Shown: positions 26,269 through 33,305 of the stretch, piece after piece
Layout of the letters: each line of letters begins with the position of its first letter
Numbering within the stretch: the first letter of the stretch is position 1
Source of the DNA: Flavobacteriales bacterium
Lineage (GTDB): Bacteria > Bacteroidota > Bacteroidia > Flavobacteriales_D > Crocinitomicaceae
DNA length: 38,814 bases
NCBI GenBank assembly: GCA_947500755.1
Contig: CANMTO010000021.1
Location: 1-38,814, forward strand
Direction: 5' to 3'
Translations under genes and position numbers: made by a program
Notes under the pieces: generated by a model
Told to the model about the DNA's origin: nothing
The model's database searches: none
Seen by the model: only the letters and a program-made list of their open reading frames with translations

Positions 26269-27411
26269 ATGCATTTTGAACTTACTGAAGAGCATTTAGC
26301 CGTTAAAGAAGCAGCGAGAGATTTTGCACAAAACGTACTTAAACCTGGGGTAATCGATAGAGATAACCAGCAGAGATTTCCGGCAGAAGAAATCAAGCAA
26401 TTGGGCGAACTAGGCTTCATGGGAATGATGGTTGATCCAAAATACGGGGGTTCAGGAATGGATACCTTGTCTTATGTGTTAGCGATGGAAGAAATTTCAA
26501 AGGTTGATGCCTCTACATCGGTGTGTATGTCGGTTAACAATTCCCTCGTTTGTTGGGGTCTTGAAAAATTCGGAAACGAAGAACAAAAGCAAAAATACCT
26601 GATTCCTCTAGCAAAAGGAGAAAAAATTGGCGCATTCTGCTTGTCAGAGCCTGAGGCAGGATCAGATGCTACCTCTCAGAGCACCACAGCAATTGATAAA
26701 GGAGACCATTATCTGTTAAATGGAACCAAAAACTGGATTACCAATGGGTCATCAGCGTCTGTTTATTTAGTCATAGCACAAACCAATGTGGAATTAGGTC
26801 ATAAAGGAATCAATGCCTTTATTATTGAGCGTGGCATGGAAGGGTTTATCGTGGGAGCGAAAGAAGATAAACTCGGAATTCGCGGAAGTGATACCCATAC
26901 CTTATTGTTTAATGATGTAAAAGTTCCAAAGGAAAATCGAATTGGCGAGGATGGCTTCGGATTTAAGTTTGCCATGAAAGTATTGAGTGGCGGACGGATC
27001 GGTATTGCTGCACAAGCCTTGGGCATTGCCGCTGGGGGGCTTGAATTATCTGTGGCGTATTCCAAAGAACGTAAAGCATTCGGAAAGGAAATTTATAAGC
27101 ACCAAGCGATAGCCTTTAAAATTGCCGACATGGCAACTGAAGTAGAAGCTGCTCGCTTGTTGGTGTATAAATCCGCCGTGGATAAAGACCAAGGAAGAAA
27201 TTACGATCAATCCAGCGCCATGGCCAAATTGTATGCCTCAAAAGTAGCGATGGAACAAACCGTAGAAGCGGTACAAATTCATGGCGGTTATGGCTTTGTA
27301 AAAGAATATCACGTGGAACGCCTCATGCGCGATGCAAAAATCACCCAGATTTACGAAGGAACTTCCGAAGTTCAGAAGATCGTGATTTCGAGAGGGGTAT
27401 TGAATGCGTAG
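26269..27411 (+). CDS. Acyl-CoA dehydrogenase (short-chain/butyryl type)
   Basis: A 380-residue FAD enzyme of fatty-acid or branched-chain amino-acid oxidation. The three-domain family signature is intact: AFCLSEPEAGSDATS (FAD contacts), NGTKNWITNG, GIRGSDTHTLLFNDV, VQIHGGYGFVKEYHVERL, and the catalytic base E363 in QIYEGTSEVQ. Chain-length preference is an estimate from resemblance to butyryl-CoA enzymes. Its last 24 codons are duplicated 1847 bp downstream. A perfect palindrome begins 6 nt after the stop. Confidence 0.94.
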   Translation: MHFELTEEHLAVKEAARDFAQNVLKPGVIDRDNQQRFPAEEIKQLGELGFMGMMVDPKYGGSGMDTLSYVLAMEEISKVDASTSVCMSVNNSLVCWGLEKFGNEEQKQKYLIPLAKGEKIGAFCLSEPEAGSDATSQSTTAIDKGDHYLLNGTKNWITNGSSASVYLVIAQTNVELGHKGINAFIIERGMEGFIVGAKEDKLGIRGSDTHTLLFNDVKVPKENRIGEDGFGFKFAMKVLSGGRIGIAAQALGIAAGGLELSVAYSKERKAFGKEIYKHQAIAFKIADMATEVEAARLLVYKSAVDKDQGRNYDQSSAMAKLYASKVAMEQTVEAVQIHGGYGFVKEYHVERLMRDAKITQIYEGTSEVQKIVISRGVLNA

Positions 27412-27417
27412 TATTTT

Positions 27418-27449
27418 ATCTGGGTGTGGGTTTAAACCCACACCCAGAT
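27418..27449. terminator. Perfect 32-bp palindrome, copy 1
   Basis: Left arm ATCTGGGTGTGGGTTT; the right arm is its exact reverse complement, with no spacer. As RNA it would form a strong stem with a TTTAAA-derived tip. It sits between convergent stop codons, a likely bidirectional terminator, but no T-tract follows on either side, so a recombination or protein-binding site is also possible. Confidence 0.6.
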
Positions 27450-27454
27450 AGAAA

Positions 27455-27517
27455 TCACTTCTTCACTTTCTTCAACAGCTTGTTGTAATCCTTAAAGAGC
27501 TAATTTTCTCTCATAAG
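27455..27517 (-). pseudogene. Remnant of an XRE regulator 3' end
   Basis: Read on the minus strand, the last 12 codons give KDYNKLLKKVKK then TGA, identical to the end of the intact XRE protein at 29302-29595. Upstream of these the frame shows RENxLF, with a TAG where the intact gene has a lysine codon, and the similarity fades. It is a broken tail with no helix-turn-helix. Confidence 0.75.
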
Positions 27518-27625
27518 ATGCATATTCGCTTAAAATCGTAAAATGTATATTAATTGTAAAATAAAGAACACAAAGATGTTTTTTTAAAAAATATATATAT
27601 GTTTACATCGTAAAGTTGACAAATT
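27518..27625. other. AT-rich leader of the 508-residue secreted protein gene
   Basis: Very AT-rich gap with a T7A6 run near 27580 followed by alternating AT. No exact TAnnTTTG is present; TAAAGTTG at 27611-27618 is one base off and lies 8 nt before the ATG, too close to act as a normal -7 box. The promoter is not identified. Confidence 0.35.
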
Positions 27626-29152
27626 ATGAAGAAACAATTAATTACACTTTTTCTATTTTCAATCGGATTCACTTTCGGTCAGGACTATTTTGTTTTTGAA
27701 AAAAACAAAAAAAACCGGTCCTTATTTGATTATGATAATCCGAATTCTTTGGTGAGTATATTGGTTCAAAATCAAGATATTATCACCGATAAACTTAGGG
27801 AAAGTGACCCCTATATTGATTTATTAGGTTGTAATAATTTTTTGTCAGGTAATTTAGATTTTGTCTATCCACGCGAGCAGTTCGTTTTTCCAAGTGATAA
27901 GGGTGAATTAATTCTTGTTAAATCAAATGTCACATTTAAAAAGTGGTTGGATTCACTTCTAGATCAAAATAATCCGGAGGTTTTATCCTCGATTGAGGAT
28001 GGGGCAGGAGGGTTTCTTTCCAAATATGATATGTTAAACTACTATAAACAAAATCCAAAAGATTTGAGAATTTTAGAAGCATCTTGGAATGAAGCTAACG
28101 ATGGAAATATCTTAAAAAGACCGAAAAGGTATGGTCACTATGATGTATATAATATTTCATTGATTGTTACTGATAGTATCAACATTCATTTTTTTCAAAT
28201 GAGTCAATTTGAAAACAAATACACTTTGTGTTTAACATTACCAATTTCATTTTTAAATGAATTACATAAAATTAATTTCATAGATGAACAATTGTCAAAA
28301 AAAATATACGATAAACTTCGTGATTTTCAAATTAAAGCACGAGATATAGACCAAAAAGAAAATCAAGATGAATTCAGTAATAGGTCAATAGATCCTTACA
28401 TTACTTCTGGTCAATCTGATTTGTTTAAGGAGTTGAATGAATTTGAGTATGGGAAATTGCTTGAAATGAGTTCGATAAAAATGACATATAAAAGATCACC
28501 TTGGTTTGTTAATAGTCCTGATGGATATGAAATACCTTTAATCAAAGGTGATCGAAATGCTTTTCAAGATTGGCTTTCATCCTTATTAATTGCACCAGAA
28601 GAAATGTCTGATGTTGAAGATGGTGCCGGTGGATTTCTTTCTAGATTTGATGACTTGAATTCAATAATGTCCGACGCTAAACGAGCAAAAGAATTGGAAA
28701 TTTCTTGGAATGAGCAAAAGGAATCACGTGATGTACTCCTTACGCCTCAGCGTTATGGCGTTTATTGGATTGATAACCCGAACGCTAAATTATATGTAAA
28801 AACTAGGTTTAATCGTGCTAATGGTTTACCAAAAGATTCCGTGTGTAGTTTAAAAAATACAGTAGATCAAAAAAGTATAGGTGCTTTCAAAACTGAATTT
28901 GTAGATATTTTATTCACCAACTCATTAAATGAAGAGTATGTTGAATCAGTAAAACAGCTTAAGCCTTCTGTAATTATGTCTTTTGGGGCTAAAACAGGTT
29001 CATTATCAGAAGATATTCTAAAGCTACTTGAGGAGGAGTTAACACCCTTGAATTTAACGAAAGAATTTGATTGGTTTATGACATTAAATAATCAAAAAAA
29101 TAAAGTTAAATCATCAAGTTCTCTTAAACTTTTGATTCATTGCTCTGAGTGA
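27626..29152 (+). CDS. Secreted protein of unknown family with two copies of an EDGAGGFLS domain
   Basis: A 508-residue protein I cannot assign to a known family. It has a signal peptide at 1-18 (MKKQLITLFLFSIGFTFG), cleaved before QDYF, with no lipobox. There are two related domains at ~92-200 and ~298-398. Each has FxxWLxSLL, then EDGAGGFLS (124-132 and 331-339), SWNE (153-156 and 360-363, both 29 residues on) and P(K/Q)RYG (166-170 and 374-378). A distinct N-terminal segment and a C-terminal ~110 residues flank them. No transmembrane helix, sorting domain or catalytic signature is evident. The gene is AT-rich relative to the core genes and is bracketed by the 1847-bp-spaced direct repeats. 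Confidence 0.75.
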   Translation: MKKQLITLFLFSIGFTFGQDYFVFEKNKKNRSLFDYDNPNSLVSILVQNQDIITDKLRESDPYIDLLGCNNFLSGNLDFVYPREQFVFPSDKGELILVKSNVTFKKWLDSLLDQNNPEVLSSIEDGAGGFLSKYDMLNYYKQNPKDLRILEASWNEANDGNILKRPKRYGHYDVYNISLIVTDSINIHFFQMSQFENKYTLCLTLPISFLNELHKINFIDEQLSKKIYDKLRDFQIKARDIDQKENQDEFSNRSIDPYITSGQSDLFKELNEFEYGKLLEMSSIKMTYKRSPWFVNSPDGYEIPLIKGDRNAFQDWLSSLLIAPEEMSDVEDGAGGFLSRFDDLNSIMSDAKRAKELEISWNEQKESRDVLLTPQRYGVYWIDNPNAKLYVKTRFNRANGLPKDSVCSLKNTVDQKSIGAFKTEFVDILFTNSLNEEYVESVKQLKPSVIMSFGAKTGSLSEDILKLLEEELTPLNLTKEFDWFMTLNNQKNKVKSSSSLKLLIHCSE

Positions 29153-29184
29153 GTAATTGATGAATGATTCTATCCATTGCGTAT

Positions 29185-29258
29185 AAATCACCCAGATTTA
29201 CGAAGGAACTTCCGAAGTTCAGAAGATCGTAATTTCGAGAGGGGTGTTGAATGCGTAG
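29185..29258 (+). pseudogene. Duplicated 3' fragment of the acyl-CoA dehydrogenase gene
   Basis: Encodes the last 24 residues (ITQIYEGTSEVQ through RGVLNA) and the TAG stop. It is identical at protein level to the intact gene, with two silent changes (GTG to GTA, and GTA to GTG). An in-frame TAA (29184-29186) lies immediately upstream and there is no start, so it cannot be a gene. It includes the catalytic-glutamate codon. Confidence 0.85.
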
Positions 29259-29264
29259 TATTTA

Positions 29265-29296
29265 ATCCGGGTGCGGGTTTAAACCCGCACCCGGAT
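29265..29296. terminator. Perfect 32-bp palindrome, copy 2
   Basis: Left arm ATCCGGGTGCGGGTTT with an exact reverse-complement right arm. It differs from copy 1 at two positions per arm (T to C and A to G, in matched pairs), so symmetry is fully preserved. It ends 5 nt before the XRE stop codon. Probable terminator for the XRE gene; no T-tract. Confidence 0.6.
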
Positions 29297-29301
29297 AGAA
29301 A

Positions 29302-29595
29302 TCACTTTTTCACTTTCTTCAACAGCTTGTTGTAATCCTTCAATAGTTTGTTCTCTTCTCTAAGCAATTGAATTTCTTCGATTAGTTTGTAATGTGTTAT
29401 GCTAAGGTGCATAAAAAAGTCGTAGGCTAGTACTTTAGAAATACTCTGCAGTAACCCAGTATCTATGGTTTTTCGGGTAAAAATGGAATAAATATTCTCT
29501 CTTGATTTATTGATGCGTTTGGCGAATTCTGTTACAGAAATTCCCCTGGATTCTAATACGCTCTTGATTTTGTTGCCAATGTGTATGTCCTCCAT
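29302..29595 (-). CDS. XRE-family helix-turn-helix regulator with C-terminal coiled coil
   Basis: A 97-residue DNA-binding protein. The helix-turn-helix lies at ~8-62 (IKSVLESRGISVTEFAKRIN, KSRENIYSIF). Residues ~68-97 form a heptad-like, lysine-rich helix (KLIEEIQLLREENKLLKDYN) that could dimerise. Divergent from a FISUMP lipoprotein gene. The 118-nt gap between them carries two operator-like repeats at 29634-29675, so it probably controls that gene and perhaps itself. Its tail lies in the direct repeat. Confidence 0.82.
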   Translation of the reverse strand: MEDIHIGNKIKSVLESRGISVTEFAKRINKSRENIYSIFTRKTIDTGLLQSISKVLAYDFFMHLSITHYKLIEEIQLLREENKLLKDYNKLLKKVKK

Positions 29596-29633
29596 GCAGC
29601 GAAATTCCTCATTTCTTGTGGAACTTCACTATG

Positions 29634-29675
29634 CATAAACGTTTGAAAAAATACACATAAATGGTTGAAAAAATA
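29634..29675. promoter_or_regulatory. Two operator-like tandem repeats
   Basis: Two 20-bp units, CATAAACGTTTGAAAAAATA (29634-29653) and CATAAATGGTTGAAAAAATA (29656-29675), identical at 18 of 20 positions and 22 bp apart (two helical turns). The second unit contains the -33 TTG of the plus-strand promoter. Both placement and spacing fit operators for the divergent XRE regulator. Confidence 0.6.
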
Positions 29676-29694
29676 AATACTTTATTTATGTTTG
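29665..29694 (+). promoter_or_regulatory. Promoter of the FISUMP lipoprotein gene
   Basis: TTG at 29665-29667, a 19-nt spacer, then TATGTTTG at 29687-29694 (TAnnTTTG). Transcription would begin near 29701, ~13 nt before the ATG at 29714. It overlaps the operator-like repeats. Confidence 0.65.
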
Positions 29695-29713
29695 TAAACT
29701 AAATCACTACACT

Positions 29714-30604
29714 ATGAGAAAATTTATTTATTTTTTTGTTCTTCTTACGCTTTTTTCTTGTAGCGCCAAGAAAGAGAAATCTAAAGATTATCCGATTAAA
29801 TTAATTGGAGTAAAAGCTGAGATTGCTAACATAAAGCTTGATGGTAAGGATTTACAATCGGTTTCATACAAAACCAAAGATGGAGAAATCACATGGATGA
29901 CATCAAATTTGTTAAATACAAAGTTTAGAAATGGGGATAATTTATTATTAGCTCAAAATATTGAAGAATGGGTTAATGCCTCAGCTAAGAAAATCCCCGT
30001 TTGCTGTTACTGGAAGTTTGACCCAAAAAATTCTGATAGAGGTTTGTACTATAATTATTATGCTGTTGCAGATAAAAGGAACATTGCTCCCGATGGCTGG
30101 CATATTGCAACGAATGATGATTGGATTGTGCTTTGGGACGAGGTTGTTCCTAAATCTAAAGAATACGATAGTGGAAGTTTTGGGCCTATAAGATTTGAAG
30201 ATGGTGCATCCGCAGGGTGTGATGAAAATAATTGGGCAACGTTCATTAATTATAAGGATAAAAATGATTGGAAAAAAAAATCGGGTGATGCGATGTGGGC
30301 ATATGAGGATTTTAACAAGTCTAAGCTAAACCTATCGAAGAATGGTTTTATAATTAGGAAGGATGGTTTATATCAAGTCGATAGAAATGATATCAAGTCT
30401 TTAGGTATGTCTACGTATTTGGATGGAATATTTAAGAATGATTTCACTTCCTATGAATCATCAGGTTATTTCTGGACAGAAGATAAAATGCCCAGTTCAT
30501 ATAGAGGAATGGCTCGCGCGATTTCATTTGATGATTCAAATTTAATTTCTGTTTGCTACGATATGCTTCAGGGATTCAATATTCGTTGCGTACGAGATAA
30601 GTAA
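29714..30604 (+). CDS. FISUMP-domain lipoprotein
   Basis: A 296-residue lipoprotein with lipobox TLFSC (C16). From ~50 to the C-terminus it matches the Fibrobacter succinogenes major paralogous domain pattern: ITWMTSNLLNTKFRNGD, GLYYNYYAV, APDGWHIATNDDW, SGYFWTEDK, ARAISFDDSN and a final FNIRCVRDK. The domain is common on the surface of Bacteroidetes, but its biochemical role is unknown. The next gene is 23 nt downstream and likely co-transcribed. The XRE gene is divergent. AT-rich like its neighbours. Confidence 0.8.
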   Translation: MRKFIYFFVLLTLFSCSAKKEKSKDYPIKLIGVKAEIANIKLDGKDLQSVSYKTKDGEITWMTSNLLNTKFRNGDNLLLAQNIEEWVNASAKKIPVCCYWKFDPKNSDRGLYYNYYAVADKRNIAPDGWHIATNDDWIVLWDEVVPKSKEYDSGSFGPIRFEDGASAGCDENNWATFINYKDKNDWKKKSGDAMWAYEDFNKSKLNLSKNGFIIRKDGLYQVDRNDIKSLGMSTYLDGIFKNDFTSYESSGYFWTEDKMPSSYRGMARAISFDDSNLISVCYDMLQGFNIRCVRDK

Positions 30605-30627
30605 TAAATTAATTAATTAATGTAAAC

Positions 30628-31080
30628 ATGGAAAACAGTAACAGCCTTAAATGGTATCAAAAGGAAGAGGTTAAGAATTTTTTAAGCATCATTATATTTC
30701 CAATTGGAATTTATTTAATGTGGAAAAATCAAATTTTTTCAAAATCTACTAGGTGGATTATTACAGGGGTGGTTTTCTTGTTTATATTAGGTTTACTGAT
30801 ACCAAAAGGTAAACTTGAAGGTAAAAAATTCATTTATACTAATGTATTGAACGGTTCTGGGGCTGAATTAGAATTCGAAAACAGTAAAAAATGTACCTGG
30901 TTTTTTTTGATGGGAAATGTTAAGCAATTTACAAGCGGTGAATATATTCTTGAAGAGGATAATTTAATTTTCTCATGGGAAGATGGTGTTGGTCCAAAAT
31001 CCGGGAAACTAGTCAAGGAAAATGAATCACTTGTTATTCTTGTAGGTGATGGTGCTAGATATGAAGAAGATAAAGAATAA
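30628..31080 (+). CDS. Small membrane protein of unknown function
   Basis: A 150-residue protein that I do not recognise. Two hydrophobic segments (~18-33, FLSIIIFPIGIYLMW; ~42-59, WIITGVVFLFILGLLIP) are joined by a short polar loop. A ~90-residue beta-rich tail follows, with repeated short strands (FIYTNVLNGSGAELEFENS, EYILEEDNLIFSWEDG). It follows the FISUMP gene in the same direction and is convergent with bcp, 12 nt away. Confidence 0.6.
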   Translation: MENSNSLKWYQKEEVKNFLSIIIFPIGIYLMWKNQIFSKSTRWIITGVVFLFILGLLIPKGKLEGKKFIYTNVLNGSGAELEFENSKKCTWFFLMGNVKQFTSGEYILEEDNLIFSWEDGVGPKSGKLVKENESLVILVGDGARYEEDKE

Positions 31081-31092
31081 ATATCCAATACT

Positions 31093-31548
31093 TTAACCCA
31101 TCCCCCTCACCACCTTCAAGGCCTCCTCAATATGCTGTGTAGCGTTCAATTGAGAATTGAAGATTCCGCGTACAATCCCTGATTTATCGATAATGTAGGT
31201 TACTCGGCCTGGCAGCAGTCCGAAAAGGTTGGTGGGTACACCGAATAAGGTGCGCACCTCTTTTTTCTCGTCCGCCAATAAGGGGAATGGTAATTTATAC
31301 TTCATCGCAAAGGCCTTGTGGGCCGCTGGTTTGTCAGAAGATATGCCAATCACTTCACAGCCTAAGTCTTGAAACACCGTGTATTGGTCGCGAAAGCTAC
31401 AGGCTTCTTTGGTGCATCCGGGCGTGTCGTCTTTCGGGTAGAAATACAAGACCAGGATTCGTTCTCCAATAAATTGGGTAATGTCTACGAGGGTTCCGTC
31501 TTGGTTGTTCAAGGTAAACGCGGGAAGTTTATCACCAAGTTGTATCAT
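31093..31548 (-). CDS. bcp: Thioredoxin-dependent thiol peroxidase (BCP/PrxQ peroxiredoxin)
   Basis: Reduces hydrogen peroxide and organic peroxides. It has 151 residues with peroxidatic C45 (DTPGCTKEAC) and resolving C50, the classic alpha2-type pair, plus YFYPKDDTPGC and the thioredoxin-fold core. Its ATG overlaps the photolyase stop in ATGA, so the two are translationally coupled. This fits a role beside photolyase and carotenoid genes in dealing with light-generated oxidants. Confidence 0.94.
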   Translation of the reverse strand: MIQLGDKLPAFTLNNQDGTLVDITQFIGERILVLYFYPKDDTPGCTKEACSFRDQYTVFQDLGCEVIGISSDKPAAHKAFAMKYKLPFPLLADEKKEVRTLFGVPTNLFGLLPGRVTYIIDKSGIVRGIFNSQLNATQHIEEALKVVRGMG

Positions 31549-32849
31549 GTCGTTTTGTTTAATGCGCTTTTAAATCGGTCTAATACCCTGTTGCGAGCAA
31601 AGGTATGCTCAATGATTGGTTGCGGGTAGGATGGGGTTCCATATTCAGGGACCCACTTTTTGATGTATTCGAATTTCGGATCAAACTTCTCTTGTTGCGC
31701 GGTAGGATTAAACACCCGAAAATAGGGTGCGGCGTCGCAACCTCCTCCGGCGGCCCATTGCCATCCGCCAATGTTACTCGCCAATTCAAAATCTAAGAGT
31801 TTTTTAGCAAAATAGGCCTCGCCTAAGCGCCAATTTATGAGTAAATGCTTGGTTAAAAAGCTGGCGGTGACCATGCGCACTCGATTGTGCATAAAGCCTG
31901 TAGCGTTGAGTTCACGCATTCCGGCATCCACGAGCGGATAGCCTGTTTTACCCTCACACCAGCGCTGAAAATGGATTGGCTCGTCTTCCCATACCACGGC
32001 ATCATAAGCCGGACGAAATGACCCCGTCACGGTATATGGAAAATGATAGAGGACCATCTGGTAGAATTCGCGCCAAATGAGCTCATTCAAAAAGGTTTCA
32101 TTCAAGGGGATAGCGCGAAGGGCAAGGTTTCGTATGCTAATGGTACCAAAACGCAGGTGAATTCCAAGTTTGGAAGTACCTGGTTTTGCTGGGAAATTGC
32201 GTTGATCGCTATATTTTTGAATCAAGAGGTCTTCCACTGCTGTCGATGGAAATACAATTCCAGAAGGACGAAAACCGAGTGCCTCGAGGGTTGGGATTTT
32301 GGGTTCTTTGGCAATGCATTGAACGTTTTCAAGGGCTTTTAGGGAGTCAAATAGGGTGATGGGCTGTTGACCGAGTCGTTCTTTCCATTTTCGGGAATAC
32401 GGGGTGAACACGGTGTACGGGGAACCGTCGGCTTTTAATACCTCATTTTTCTCAAAGATTACATGGTCCTTCGCACCCTGAAAATCAATACCTTCCGCTT
32501 GAAGTCGTTCAAAGATTGTTTTATCCCGTTGCAAGGCGTAGGGTTCGTAATCTCGATTGGTTATGACGAGGTTCACATGAAGTTCCTTAGCCAAGGCAGG
32601 AATGATTTCAATGGGATTTCCAATTTCCACCCGTAGATGAATGTCGTTTGCGGCATATTCGCTAACAAGACGTTCTAGTTCTCGATGTATGAATTCAACG
32701 CGGGCATCGGTGCGGTCTAATTCATTTAAAATTTGGGTATCAAAAATGAAAACGGGTTGTACGTGCGTTGCGCTTTGACATGCTTTATAAAGTCCTGCGT
32801 TGTCCGTAATTCGTAAATCCCTTCGGTGCCAAAAAATCGCTTTACTCAT
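31545..32849 (-). CDS. phrB: Deoxyribodipyrimidine photolyase (cryptochrome/photolyase family)
   Basis: Light-driven, FAD-dependent repair of pyrimidine dimers. It has 434 residues. The N-terminal antenna domain (IFWHRRDLRITDNAGLYKAC) is followed by the FAD-binding helical domain (FPAKPGTSKLGIHLRFGTIS, ELIWREFYQM, YPLVDAGMRELNATGFMHNR, RMVTASFLTKHL). The conserved C-terminal WQWAAGGGCDAAPYFRVFNP is present. It resembles class I CPD photolyases; a cryptochrome or (6-4) role is not excluded. It overlaps bcp by 4 nt and lies 51 nt downstream of the queD gene on the same strand. Confidence 0.93.
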   Translation of the reverse strand: MSKAIFWHRRDLRITDNAGLYKACQSATHVQPVFIFDTQILNELDRTDARVEFIHRELERLVSEYAANDIHLRVEIGNPIEIIPALAKELHVNLVITNRDYEPYALQRDKTIFERLQAEGIDFQGAKDHVIFEKNEVLKADGSPYTVFTPYSRKWKERLGQQPITLFDSLKALENVQCIAKEPKIPTLEALGFRPSGIVFPSTAVEDLLIQKYSDQRNFPAKPGTSKLGIHLRFGTISIRNLALRAIPLNETFLNELIWREFYQMVLYHFPYTVTGSFRPAYDAVVWEDEPIHFQRWCEGKTGYPLVDAGMRELNATGFMHNRVRMVTASFLTKHLLINWRLGEAYFAKKLLDFELASNIGGWQWAAGGGCDAAPYFRVFNPTAQQEKFDPKFEYIKKWVPEYGTPSYPQPIIEHTFARNRVLDRFKSALNKTT

Positions 32850-32900
32850 GGAACTACAACAATAAACTAAATGAAAGGTTTTAATCCCGGGTAACGCCCC

Positions 32901-33305
32901 TTACTCCCCATCATATTCTACCCAATTCTTTTCTGTTTCAAACAGTTTAATGGATAGTTTACCATAGGATTGTAAGTGTGGGAGTAATCGATTATAACAC
33001 ACCAAGGCGATGTTTTCTACGGTGGGATTTAGCTCAAAGAACTCCGGACAATCAAGGTTAAGGTTTTTGTGATCGTATCGATCTTCGACTTCAGTTTTAA
33101 TGATGTTTTTTAGAATTTTTACATCAATGATGTATCCGGTTTCGGGATTTATTTTCCCGTCAATACCCACTTCTAATACGTAATTGTGTCCGTGAAAATT
33201 CACGTTATTACACAATCCAAACACTTCATTGTTTTTCTCGTGATCCCAGTCTTTTCTGTATAAGCGATGGGCGGAGTTGAAGGTAGCACGACGAACTATT
33301 TTCAT
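32901..33305 (-). CDS. queD: 6-carboxytetrahydropterin synthase / 6-pyruvoyltetrahydropterin synthase family (QueD-like)
   Basis: A 134-residue T-fold enzyme that converts dihydroneopterin triphosphate to a reduced pterin, normally the first committed step to queuosine. The zinc ligands are H in FNSAHRLYR and the pair in NFHGHNY. The catalytic cysteine is in GLCNNVNFHGH, and the C-terminal IKLFETEKNWVEY is typical. It overlaps idi by 4 nt (ATGA) and is the last gene of the carotenoid operon, an odd position for a queuosine enzyme. A biopterin-type (PTPS) function is an alternative. Confidence 0.85.
   Translation of the reverse strand: MKIVRRATFNSAHRLYRKDWDHEKNNEVFGLCNNVNFHGHNYVLEVGIDGKINPETGYIIDVKILKNIIKTEVEDRYDHKNLNLDCPEFFELNPTVENIALVCYNRLLPHLQSYGKLSIKLFETEKNWVEYDGE

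Larger units (their letters stand above)
27338..27517. repeat. Direct repeat, copy 1
   Basis: Ungapped match to 29185-29364 at an offset of exactly 1847 bp. Over the first 156 positions (to 27493) I count 8 differences (about 95% identity); after that the match decays. This copy holds the true end of the acyl-CoA dehydrogenase gene, a 32-bp palindrome and a broken tail of an XRE gene. The left border is sharp. Confidence 0.9.
29185..29364. repeat. Direct repeat, copy 2
   Basis: Partner of 27338-27517. This copy holds an orphan acyl-CoA dehydrogenase tail, the second palindrome, and the 3' end of the intact XRE gene. The bases just left of 29185 show no match to the region left of 27338. Confidence 0.9.

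Noticed and set aside
27576..27602. T7A6 run and alternating AT before the 508-residue protein gene, considered as an intrinsic terminator or insertion end
   Set aside because: There is no GC stem, no matching end at the other side of the gene and no target-site duplication beyond the long direct repeat; it is probably just an AT-rich leader.
27338..29364. Insertion sequence or composite transposon model for the duplicated segment
   Set aside because: No transposase or integrase frame is present. The repeats are chromosomal gene ends in direct orientation, not terminal inverted repeats, so recombination fits better.
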